Of a stretch of DNA of 64,000 bases, positions 54,767-64,000 are shown one piece after another. How positions within the stretch are numbered: position 1 is the first letter of the stretch; every line of letters begins with the position of its first letter. The notes beneath the pieces are model-generated. The model saw only the letters and a program-made list of their open reading frames with translations, ran no database searches and was not told the DNA's origin. Position numbers and translations under genes: made by a program. Location: the NCBI RefSeq assembly GCF_003576645.1, contig NC_044923.1:16550785-16614784 (forward strand), in the 5' to 3' direction. The DNA is from Ipomoea triloba (Eukaryota; Streptophyta; Magnoliopsida; Solanales; Convolvulaceae).

Positions 54767-56403
54767 TCCCCATCAGATGCAGCCAGTCTCTCCCGTGCGG
54801 CTGTGTTGCCTTATTTGCACCATTAGATCCCATGATCTAAGGCTTCATATTAATCCAAACAATATAGGCGCCGATCTTTAGCTACGCGAACGGGAAGGAT
54901 AATGTTGGCAATTCACTACAATTTCAAAACCAGATCAGATCAGACGACGACGAAGACTTGAAGTCGACAAGCACTGAGCAACAAACACCAGACGAGCGTA
55001 GAAGGGATTCCATCACCAGCAACGAGCGCTTCGTTCTGAACAAAACGCATAGGTCGACTCCAACAGAGAAACGAGAATGGAGTAATTCGCAATACTCTGT
55101 GCATTATCAACATTAATCTGGTTCATATTTGAGATAATATTGCTGTAATTCGCAATAGTATGTGCATTTGGTGTGTGGTTGTTAAGTGGTGTGTTTTAAT
55201 CTGAGAACTGGTGCATTTTATAACGTATAATGGTGTGTTTTAATTTTGTTGGTGCATTTGAATTGAGTGGTGTGTTTCGGTATGGTGGGGAATGGTGTGT
55301 TTTAATTTGTCCAGTGGTGCATTTTATAACGTAGAATGGTGTGTTTTAATACTCATGGTGGTGATTTTTACGAGAGTAGTTGCATTTGGTGTGTGGTGGT
55401 TAAGTGGTGTGTTTTAATCTGAGAACTGGTGCATTTTATAACGTATAATGGTGTGTTTTAATACACATGGTGGTGAATTTTACGAGAGTAGTTGCATTTG
55501 GTGTGTGGTGGTTAAGTGGTGTGTTTTAATCTGAGAACTGGTGCATTTTATAACGTATAATGGTGTGTTTTAATTTTGTTGGTGCATTTGAATTGAGTGG
55601 TGTGTTTCGGTATGGTGGGGAATTGTGTGTTTTAATTTGTCAAGTGGTGCATTTTATAACGTAGAATGGTGTGTTTTAATTTTGTTGGTGCATTTGAATT
55701 GAGTGGTGTGTTTCGGTATGGTGGGGAATGGTGTGTTTTAATTTGTCCAGTGGTGGATTTTATAACGTATAATGGGGTGTTTTAATTTTGTTGGTGCATT
55801 TGAATTAAGTGGTGTATTTCGGTATGGTGGGGAATGGTGTGCTTTAATTTGTCCAGTGGTGCATTTTATAACGTAGAATGGTGTGTTTTAATTTTGTTGG
55901 TGCATTTGAATTGAGTGGTGTGTTTCGGTATGGTGGGGAATGGTGTGTTTTAATTTGTCCAGTGGTGGATTTTATAACGTATAATGGTGTGTTTTAATTT
56001 TGTTGGTGCATTTGAATTAAGTGGTGTATTTCGGTATGGTGGGGAATGGTGTGTTTTAATTTGTCCAGTGGTGCATTTTATAACGTAAAATGGTGTGTTT
56101 TAATACACATGGTGGTGATTTTTACGAGAGTAGTTGCATTTGGTGTGTGGTGGTTAAGTGGTGTGTTTTAATCTAAGAACTGGTGCATTTTAGTATGTTG
56201 AATGGTGTGTTTTAATAATACGTTTGTTGGTGTTTTCTGTACTCTAAAATTACCTTCCCACTTACAATTACCATAAAGCCCCCACTTAAGTTACACGCGA
56301 ATTAAAATTTTTAAATCCTAATATATAACCTCCACCGTCAGATCACCTCCATCTAGCGGCATATCTTGGGCCACACGACCGCACCTAATAACACAGCCGC
56401 ATT
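54763..56403. mobile_element. Non-autonomous element with large minisatellite
   Basis: GAGTCCCCATCAGATGCAGCC at the left resembles, in inverted form, CACAGCCGCATTTGATTAAAAT at the right. (TA)n lies on both outer sides (54720-54762 and 56412-56462). It contains CGGCTGTG/GCCGCAC phrases shared with 46298-46452. The left interior (54860-55080) is C/G-richer and may be captured DNA, but no product was recognised. Confidence 0.5.
55150..56240. repeat. Minisatellite built on GGTGTGTTTTAAT units
   Basis: About 1.1 kb of short units such as AATGGTGTGTTTTAATTTT, GTTGGTGCATTTGAATTGAG and GTGGTGCATTTTATAACG. They are arranged in higher-order blocks of about 150-200 bp. Confidence 0.92.
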
Positions 56404-56411
56404 TGATTAAA

Positions 56412-56462
<51 letters not shown>
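56412..56462. repeat. (TA)n microsatellite
   Basis: About 50 bp of AT dinucleotides. Confidence 0.95.
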
Positions 56463-56466
<4 letters not shown>

Positions 56467-56740
56467 TATACGTAAATACTTGACGACATTACTATATTAA
56501 TTAATACTCCGTAATATATATGATATGTCATTAAATGGCCTCGTATTTGTGCTTGTTTATGCTTATTTTTCATTTAAAATTTATGCAAAAGAATGTAGAA
56601 TAATTCTTAATTTCGTGTATTTTGTTTGAAGGAATGAAAGATCAAGTAATGAGAAAACAAGCATGAAAATATGCTAATCTTGGGAGAAAACGGGACTTTA
56701 AAGCACAAGGAAGACACCCGAGGGCACGCTGGGGCACGAA

Positions 56741-56814
56741 GGAGCAAAATGATAACGTGAAAGTCAATTAGAAGAACGGAGCAAAATGATAACGTGAAAG
56801 TCAATTAGAAGAAC
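56741..56814. repeat. 37-bp perfect tandem duplication
   Basis: GGAGCAAAATGATAACGTGA starts both copies (56741 and 56778). The period is 37, unlike the recurrent 42-bp duplications elsewhere. Confidence 0.9.
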
Positions 56815-56817
56815 TCA

Positions 56818-57170
56818 CGCTGACAGGGTGTCAGCGTGAGTCCTAAGCGTGGTTTCTGATCAGGGACTCCCGCTGAGACTCACGGTGTGAGTCTCAACGT
56901 GAGTGCTGATCAGAAACTAATCATTGAACTCACGTTGACACTCACACCGTGAGTCTCAGCGTGAGTCTCAATGATCAATTTCTGATCATTGAGACTCACG
57001 GTGTGACACACCGTGAGTCCCACCGTTGTGAGTCTCAACGTGAGTGCTGATCAGAAACTAATCATTGAACTCACGTTGACACTCACACCGTGAGTCTCAG
57101 CGTGAGTCTCAATGATCAATTTCTGATCATTGAGACTCACGGTGTGACACACCGTGAGTCCCACCGTGAC
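56818..57170. repeat. Self-complementary ACTCACGNTGAGTCTC region with a 141-bp duplication
   Basis: Phrases GAGACTCACGGTGTGA and CACACCGTGAGTCTC alternate in both orientations, so large hairpins can form. A unit of 141 bp starting TGTGAGTCTCAACG is repeated head to tail (56886-57026 and 57027-57167) without visible change. Confidence 0.85.
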
Positions 57171-58343
57171 TTCTAGTCCTGAAAAGTGCGAAATGTCGCA
57201 AAAATTACACTATAAATACCCTTGGTTGGTTATTTTGTAATCACTTTTGAATGTTTGATGAACTTTCCTTTTAGTTTTTCTCTCTAGGAAACTTTAGAAA
57301 ACACATCCCACACTTTTATTAAATTAGCAAGTTAAGTTCAGATTAGAGGAAAAACTCCAACATTCAACATCAATTTCAGATTATTCCTTCCATTAAATTA
57401 GCAAGTTAAGTTTTTTATTTCATACTTTTGCATTTATATTTCTTAAAGTTTCTTTTGAATTCCATGTTGATTATGTCAATTGAATATTGCTTTACATTCC
57501 AAATATGAATACTTAAACATATTTAGGATTTGAATTGAACTTCCTTGAATCCCAATATGAATTAAATTTCATAAATTAGGTTTGTATTGTATTAATGTTG
57601 AACTTGGCTCTGAATTGGGTAGAATTGATTTGACTCTTCATAGTTATGGCCAAACTATGCAAGAGATATTTGGAATTGGTGTTCCACCTATGAGAATAGG
57701 GCTACACCATAGTCATACCTCTCATATTTCTTACTCACCTTTGAGAAAAGGGAGTTTGAAGGAAATAGGCACACAAAGTGTTTGTTAAATTGCCTCTTCT
57801 AGCCAAGTTGCCATGAGAATGGGACTTAGGATTAGTTGATAGTCCAATTGATCACGAGAGTGACATTGGCACTTAAACCATTTCTCCAAGTTCATCATCT
57901 AGACTTACATATAACTTAATCTTTAGACACAAGGGATTTTATGCAAGGATGTTTGGTTCAAATCTCTATTTCATTTATTATCTTTTAATTCCCTTATTTG
58001 CTCTCGTTATTAATTTCTTTAACATGCAACACTCCAATCTCTTTAGGTTAGCTTTCAAACACTATATGAACCTATGCTTAACCCCTCATTACTTAAACTC
58101 CCAATAAGCCATTCTTTGAGAATGATACTCTTAATTTCCATTACCACTAAAATACAACTTTCAATATAACTATTAATTATTTATAAGTATACATATGTTT
58201 GCACTTTATCTTTAATGTCCTCACGTGGTTGGCCTCCAATGGAATCAAAACTATACATTTCATATACTTGAGGACAAATCGCCATCAACATCCAATTCCC
58301 ACTACAAATAAATAATTTATTAATTTTAAGTTAATATAATATA

Positions 58344-58423
58344 TGCCAAAGATTTTGTGGTCTAGTGGCACTTGGCATGCACTCTCATGTGGAAGAGAGT
58401 GAGTTCAAGACTCAGTAGAGGCT
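58344..58423 (+). mobile_element. SINE 5' fragment
   Basis: GCCAAAGATTTTGTGGTCTAG with box A and a box B-like GAGTTCAAGACTCAG. The 3' half is replaced by unrelated hairpin sequence. Confidence 0.65.
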
Positions 58424-58566
58424 TTCATAAAATTCTTTTCGATTCACTTACCAACAATCCTGATAACTGGGAAACCTGTGAAAAATGTTGGACGGAAAAA
58501 AAATTCTTGTTAAGTGAATCGAAAAAAAATTCTTGTTTAAGTGAATCGAAATAAATTTTATGAAAG
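58422..58566. repeat. Inverted repeat
   Basis: CTTTCATAAAATTC and TTTCGATTCACTTA at the left face TAAGTGAATCGAAATAAATT and TTATGAAAG at the right. A partial extra copy of AAGTGAATCGAAA lies at 58513. Confidence 0.7.
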
Positions 58567-59560
58567 GGCAATGTGTGGCATTAACAATCTGGGTAGTTCA
58601 TGGTGCAGAATGACATTTCTACCTATATAAATTATTGTATTTAAAATCTAATTAATACTTGAGAATATATGGGGCTAAATAATATTTTTTCTTGCATGGT
58701 GACATTTATATATCCTATCCTCTCATCTCAAGTCATCAATTTTGGTTCAATCCAATTTGGATTTATGAAGCCATACATGATTTTTATGCCAAACCAATTT
58801 TTTTTTATAAAGACCTCTATTCACAATCACAATCAATCATATATGTTACTAATAATTGTGATGAACAAAACTAAAATTAATATGAACAAATAACACTAAA
58901 GAACGTATCACCTTATATTATAAACAACTCAAAACAAGAAATACCAGGAGTCACCATATATTCAAGAAGCTCATGATCCCCACCTTCTCAAGTTGTAACT
59001 CATAATCAACACTGCTCACAATACCACGAGACATATGCATCACAAAATTTTGTTCAAGGTTAGTTGTAAGCAATTTTATGTCTTTTTACATATAGTACTC
59101 AAAGAATCCGGCCGAATTAGCTATAGTCAATTCAAGAGGATATTGTTGCACAATTGAGTGAAAAATCCATTTGAACTTTCCTTTTAAATGTTCATTTCAA
59201 TATAAGTAACAATGATTGTACTCAAAAAAAAAAAACAATGATTATTTATAGAAAAGTAAATTAAATACTATTTTAAAATTAAAAAATTTACAGAGTACAT
59301 ACCACATCAAATATGTCATCTGCACTTGATTTTTTTTAGAGTACAACACTTCTTACAAGGACAAAAGAACCTCTCATTATTATTTGTAAAGTCTAAAAAT
59401 TATCTAACACCGTCTTCGTATTCTTTACTAATTCGATGAGCATTAATCCAACTTTTATCGATCACAAGTCAATCTAAAATAATATAACCCTAATTAAACT
59501 TTTGTTAACACTATTCAACAAATTTCTAAAATAATAATAATACAATGAACAAAACAAATT
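58567..59560. other. Non-coding AT-rich sequence
   Basis: No gene, RNA gene or bounded element was recognised. Confidence 0.5.
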
Positions 59561-59561
59561 T

Positions 59562-59670
59562 AAACATGGACCACGGTGTGACTAATCACCGGATGCATAA
59601 GGAAAAACCAAAATCAGAAATAACCATAGACCACGGTGTGGTCAATCACCGGATGCACAAGGAAAAGCCA
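59562..59670. repeat. Two units of about 60 bp
   Basis: GACCACGGTGTGACTAATCACCGG and GACCACGGTGTGGTCAATCACC (quoted in part: ACCACGGTGTG, AATCACCGGATGCA) occur at 59568 and 59629, each followed by AAGGAAAAVCCAAAA. Confidence 0.7.
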
Positions 59671-59694
59671 AAAGTTCGTAGGAAAAGAAAACAG

Positions 59695-59995
59695 ATCTTT
59701 TACCCTTTTGTTTTACAAAAAATAATAATAATGGTATGCGCTATACCCTTCTATTTTAAGAAGGGTAGCGAATGCTTTTTTAAAAAATGAAGTAATATCT
59801 GCTACCCTTTTATTTATAGAAAGGGTAGCTGATGCTTTTAAAAAAAAATAAAATAAGAGAATCCGCTATCCTTCTATTTTTAGAAGGGTAGCGGATGCTC
59901 AACTTTCTACTACCCTCGCACATGGGTAGTGGAAAGCTCAAGGCTTTCCGCGTCCTTAGCGTCAGCTAACCTTGTACAAGGATAGTGGATAATCC
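59695..59995. repeat. Palindromic GCTACCCTT/AAGGGTAGC repeats
   Basis: At least four small palindromes of the form TACCCTT-N(10-12)-AAGGGTAGC lie at about 59700, 59745, 59803 and 59865. Related TACCCTCGCACATGGGTAG follows near 59911. Such repeated short palindromes are typical of CACTA subterminal regions. No terminus was found. Confidence 0.55.
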
Positions 59996-60025
59996 TGTGT
60001 AATGGTAGCAGATGTGCATATCTAT

Positions 60026-60190
60026 ACCATGGTTGTAAAAATCGTGCCTAAGCGCCGATCTAGGCGGCGCGCGACCGCGTCGAGGAAGGCCAAAATCGGC
60101 CTCCTCCATGACCCGGCGCATAGCTGGCCGACTAGGCGGCGCCTAGGCTGCCTAGGCCGCCTGGGCGGGCGCCTAGGCGTTTTTTTTATA
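60026..60190. repeat. hAT-like terminal fragment
   Basis: CATGGTTGTAAAAATCGTGCC at 60028 (quoted in part) and C/G-rich GGCGGCGCGCGACCG, CTAGGCGGCGCCTAGG sequence resemble 4487 and 14859. The opposite end was not identified. Confidence 0.55.
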
Positions 60191-60680
60191 TTATTATAAA
60201 TCTTAAACATTTAAACTATTAATGTTATAATGTATTAACTAATACTCTAATACTCTAATAAGTAATAATAATAAGTAATAACTTAATAAAATAATAAGTA
60301 ATAGCTAAATTAAACTAATAAGTAATGCACAAACAATTAATAAATAATAACTAATAACTTAATAAGTATTAACTATTTAACTATTAAAGTGTAAATACTT
60401 ATAATATTAAACACTTTACAATTATTAACACTTAAAATATTTTTAAACAAATTTTAAAAAGAATTTTTTCAACCTTTATCTATACTAGTGAGAGAAAGAT
60501 CTTACTTCAAAATAAATTTGTCCACGTATATACACAATCCGCGATTCAATCTAATCACCTACAAGTTTTATTTGTAAATTAATATACGAAATGGATATTT
60601 CCAACAAAGTAGGTAATTTGAGTGAACAAAATTAGAAATCTAGATTCTCCAACTACTAAAATTAGAAACCTACGTAGTCA
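60191..60680. repeat. AT-rich TAATAAGTAATA-like simple sequence
   Basis: Short irregular repeats of TAATAAGTAATAA and TTAACTATT. No gene. Confidence 0.6.
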
Positions 60681-60699
60681 AACTCTTAAAAAACATATT

Positions 60700-61215
60700 A
60701 CAAATATAAAATATATTAACAATACTTCCAAAAATACACAATAATTCCCAAAATTTGAAATATATAAGAAATAATTCCTAAAATTCAAATATATACACAA
60801 TAATACCTAGAATTCAAAATATATACACAATAATTTCTAAAATTCAACATATATACACACAAATTCCTAAAATTTGAAATATATACACAATAATTTATAA
60901 AATTCAAAATATATACACAATAATACCTAAAATTCGAAATATATGCACAGCAATTCCTAAAAATCTAAAATTCAACATATATAAACAACAATTCTTAAAA
61001 TTTGAAATATATACACAATAATTTATACAATTCAAAATATATACACACAATAATTCATAAAATTAGAAATATATATATACAATAATTCCTAAAATTCAAA
61101 ATATATACACAATAATTCATAAAATACACAATAACTCATAAAATTCATGATATATACATGGTAATTCCTAAAATTCGAAATATATTAACTGATAATTCCA
61201 AATATATTAAAATAA
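60700..61215. repeat. Minisatellite of about 36-bp units
   Basis: About 13 imperfect copies of a unit with AATTCCTAAAATTC and AAATATATACACAATAAT. Strongly AT-rich, non-coding. Confidence 0.88.
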
Positions 61216-61925
61216 TTATTTCCAACTCACAAAAATTCGAAAATTAAAACAATATTTCAGAAAAAAATACAAAATCTCACAATGTAGGAGGTGGTGGTGT
61301 TGGCGGCGGCGGCGACATTGAGAGGAGATGGCGTTAGTAAGAGGAAGAGAACACCGTGGAAGTAGCGGCGACAATAGGGAGAAGAAGAAAAATGAGGAGG
61401 AGGAAGAAGACATTGAGGCGGCAGCTGGCTGTTGCAACGACTTGGTAAGGTGGCAAAGGAGAGAAAATGGCATTTTCTTAGGAAGAAGAAAAGAAGAAGA
61501 TGGTGTCAGTTTGAAAGAGAAAAGAAGAAAAGAAGAGCATAACGGTTATGAGGATACAACATCGGTTTCGCTCGAATACGACGTCGTATCCTATCAATTT
61601 TTTTTTTAAAAATTTAAAGGACATTACGACATCGATTTTATGTAAAAACCGACATCGTAAGTGTTCAATTAATTTTTTTTATTTTAGAATATACAACGCC
61701 AGTTGTTTATACAACTGACGACGTATTATTATTGAAAAATATAAATAGTTTAGGTATACGACTTTGGTTTTATAAAGAGCCGAAGCCATATACTCAGTGA
61801 TTGAAAAAATCGTAACTATATATACGACGTCAATTTGCTACAAAACCGACGTCATATATTTAATTAAAAAAATTAGAAACACTCAATAGCATACGATGCC
61901 GTATACCAATTATAAAAAAGAAAGG
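61216..61925. repeat. CACTA-like sequence with GACGTC-type repeats (second locus)
   Basis: ACGACGTCGTATC, CGACATCGATTTTATG, ACCGACATCGTAAG, CGACGTCAATTT and ACCGACGTCATAT recur between 61570 and 61890 in the same style as 45060-46040. A GGAAGAAGA-rich patch with an open frame lies at 61328-61609. Its translation is Lys/Glu/Arg-rich with no domain. No CACTA terminus was found. Confidence 0.5.
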
Positions 61926-64000
61926 GAAAATGACACTTTTTCCCTGATGGACAATTTTAATTAAAGTCCTCGCAAGTGCACGAGTCAATTGCAGTATAAG
62001 TGTGCGAAAGCAAGGGTCGAACCCACAGGGAATTGATAATATGCAATTTATAAACTTGAAATTAAACTAACTTGACAATTTAAAGTGTTCAAAACTAAAT
62101 GCAATATCAATAGTGAAAACTGAACCAAATGATATGTAGAAAACCGAGACAAGAAATAAGCAATTAAAAACCAATAAGAATGAGATAGCATGTAACTCAG
62201 TAACTAGCAAGAAAGGTATAATAAAATAACAACGAAGCAAGATAGCGACTTAACAAAAGAATAAAGGCTAGGAACATGAATCAACTACCATTACTAGTTT
62301 TGCAGATTAGTTTAACTTGCCAATCAATTAAGGGTTCGTTCTAACTGCTATATGACTGCTCCGTATGGCGTCCAGAGCAAGTCACGTATTCTAACGATTC
62401 ATATGCTTAAGACATTTATTTAAAGCGTTAGAACCCATTAAGCCTAGAAGAACTTACGGAATACCCGGGTTGTGAACCAAATAAATAACCCAACAAGACA
62501 ACCAGATTATTTATTCTTTGATCCTACAGAGCTTGAAATTAAGCGGCACGGTGTATACTCAAATTAATTCCCTCTAAAGACAAATTAATGTTGGAATTGG
62601 CCAAATTCAACATAACTAGTCTCATCACAAAGCATAGGATAAAACTTAATTGAATTGGCAAAGCTAAACATAAATTAATACATAGACTTCATGAAAATAT
62701 CATCATATTCCTAATTGAATCAAAACTTAGCAAAGCATAAGAAAATCAGTAGCAACACGTTCACGCCACATCATCTTCCAAAGAGAATAATCACAATCTA
62801 ATTAGCATAAATACAAATACTAAATAATATTGCAGCATAAATACAAATACTAAATAATATTGCAGTTAACAAGAATGAGTGAAGAGGTAAAAAAAACAAT
62901 TGCCGTGAATAATTATTGCCCAGAATTCCTTTGCTGCCCAATTGGATCGAAGCCGCCGAACCAGTCCAAATTCCACCGCCCAGAACTGCTTTGCACCGAA
63001 TTGAAATTATCTGTTCAGGAAATCGCACCGCTCCTCCGCGTTCGGAAGCTGCTGCTGCACCGGCGGCCAAACCGGAATTGGTCCGGTATGAATTGATGAT
63101 CCTCTTCTTTGCAATATCTTCTATTTATATAGTTTCTTCCCAACTTCTCCTCCGTAATCGATCGGAAATTCAGGAAGACCAGGCCTGTTGAGCGATGATC
63201 TCGTCGCTACGCGTCCATTGAACTGATTCGCTTATTTGACCGGCGTGCTTCTCGGCTCATCTCTTTGCAGAATGGAACAAAACCTTATTTTATGGGCTAA
63301 AAATATAGGGCTCAACGCTAACTTGAGTTTTATAAAACAAAATACTAAAATAATAATAAAACAATCCAATACTTTCTAGTTATTTTAAGAAGAACTAAAC
63401 AAAATAAATAGTACTAAAAATATGTATTAACTAATTACAATTTGACTATTAATTATAAAAAAGAGTATTTAAAACAATAATGAAAATAATGCTTATCATT
63501 CCCCCTATGTTATGTGCATATAGCACTTTTCCCCCCTGTGTTATTAAAGTGGCAGTTTTTCCCCCTTAGTTATTTTAAAAGTGGTAGTTTCCCCCCTGTA
63601 ATGTTAAATTGACATTTTTGCCCTTAAAAATAATTATTCCATTTATTTTTATTCTCCAACCAATTATTACTAATATGTATGGAAAATCACAGTTCGATAC
63701 GAATCTAATCGAACATTGTAGCAATTAAACTTAAATAGTATGGACGGTAGTTACGGTTACGATTCAGATACGAAAAAATAAAATAAAATAATTGTTGAAT
63801 TTAGACTATTTTTAAATAAGAAATAAAATTAAAAAAAATAAATAAATAAGTTTTGATTGACGGTTCAAAATCGAAATTGTAATCGAACCGTACCGATTTA
63901 TCAAAATAAGTGTTTGATCATTTTCACTATATATGACTATGGTTCAGTTCCGGTTCACAGTTCAACAATTATTTAATTTTATTTTTTTCGATTCTAAATC
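61926..64000. mobile_element. Foldback element interrupted by a solo LTR and running off the window
   Basis: GGAAAATGACACTTTTTCCC at 61925-61944 and the sequence from 63499 on match the arm of the element at 31345-32455: CCATTTATTTTTATTCTCC, AATCGAACATTGTAGCA, GTTCCGGTTCACAG. The right arm lies beyond the window. Confidence 0.6.
61945..63498 (-). mobile_element. Solo LTR, 1,554 bp, with 5-bp target duplication
   Basis: TGATGGAC begins it and GCTTATCA ends it, so the ends are the TGAT/ATCA inverted pair of an LTR. TTCCC is duplicated at 61940-61944 and 63499-63503. The minus strand has a TATA box CTATATAAATAG at 63121-63132. Near its 3' end it has GTGGGTTCGACCCTTGC and GTGCACTTGCGAG phrases often seen in large plant Gypsy-type LTRs. 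No internal domain lies beside it. A 30-bp perfect duplication occurs at 62805-62864. Gypsy origin is inferred. Confidence 0.82.

Larger units (their letters stand above)
56520..58290 (+). repeat. Probable LTR or LTR remnant of a large retrotransposon
   Basis: The stretch has a promoter-like TATAAATACCC at 57211 and then typical LTR leader-like sequence (TTTTCTCTCTAGG). It ends near CGCCATCA with GAGAATGATACTC upstream. No reverse transcriptase is present nearby and no target duplication was found, so solo LTR is only likely. Confidence 0.45.

Noticed and set aside
56818..57170. Candidate microRNA precursor
   Set aside because: The pairing is repetitive and multi-register and the region lies in a probable LTR; there is no single clean stem typical of a microRNA gene.
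61328..61609. Lys/Glu/Arg-rich frame of 93 codons
   Set aside because: Low-complexity GAAGAAGA sequence inside a CACTA-like region, without a domain or splice context.
62798..63191. Frames of about 90 codons on both strands
   Set aside because: They lie inside a solo LTR and show no recognisable domain.

Overview
This window is plant nuclear DNA, very probably from a eudicot. The reasons are a spliced cytosolic ribosomal protein gene with telo-box and site II promoter motifs, a spliced cell-wall XTH gene, Copia and L1-type retrotransposons with plant domain layouts, and many plant-type MITEs. A Convolvulaceae or Solanales source is only an impression, because nothing was searched. Two genes look functional: 40S ribosomal protein S2 (two exons, 15668-17750) and a xyloglucan endotransglucosylase/hydrolase (four exons, 39409-41895). 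Almost everything else is transposable elements, their debris and simple repeats. One assembly gap of 372 N lies at 45398-45769 and a single N at 49494.

Region 1-5.7 kb holds a decayed Copia element and a small hAT element with a perfect 8-bp target duplication. Region 6.1-14.2 kb is the most interesting piece. A Mutator-type element has inverted repeats of about 180-200 bp and 9-bp flanks matching at 8 of 9 positions. It carries an intron-free, decayed copy of the pICln (methylosome chaperone) gene. A nearly intact 7.0-kb Copia retrotransposon with almost identical LTRs later landed in that captured gene. Directly beside it are a Mutator-type MITE, a hAT element, and a second hAT element inside the first.

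Region 15.5-25.3 kb contains the RPS2 gene, whose intron holds two MITEs, and a full-length L1-type LINE with its own target duplication. The LINE sits inside an older MITE. Region 25.4-39.3 kb has no gene. It is a patchwork of foldback elements, SINEs, a repeat family marked by an ACGACGTCGT palindrome, and a C/G-rich hAT-like element. The XTH gene follows, with a MITE ending a few bases before its TATA box.

Region 42-50 kb holds tRNA-derived SINEs, two tRNA pseudogenes, a CACTA-like end with the N gap, several minisatellites and a perfect 51-bp-arm hairpin. Region 50.3-53.85 kb contains a foldback MITE and a Helitron on the minus strand. The Helitron shows a 5' TC end, a 3' hairpin with CTAG, a broken PIF1-type helicase, and a tandem array whose units resemble its own 5' end. 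Region 54.7-64 kb has minisatellites, LTR remnants including a 1.55-kb solo LTR with a 5-bp target duplication, CACTA-like subterminal repeats, and a foldback element that runs off the window.

A technical pattern crosses these elements. At least nine perfect tandem duplications have a period of exactly 42 bp, in the Copia, the LINE and a SINE. An assembly artefact is the simplest explanation, so the 14-residue in-frame duplications in those proteins should not be taken at face value.
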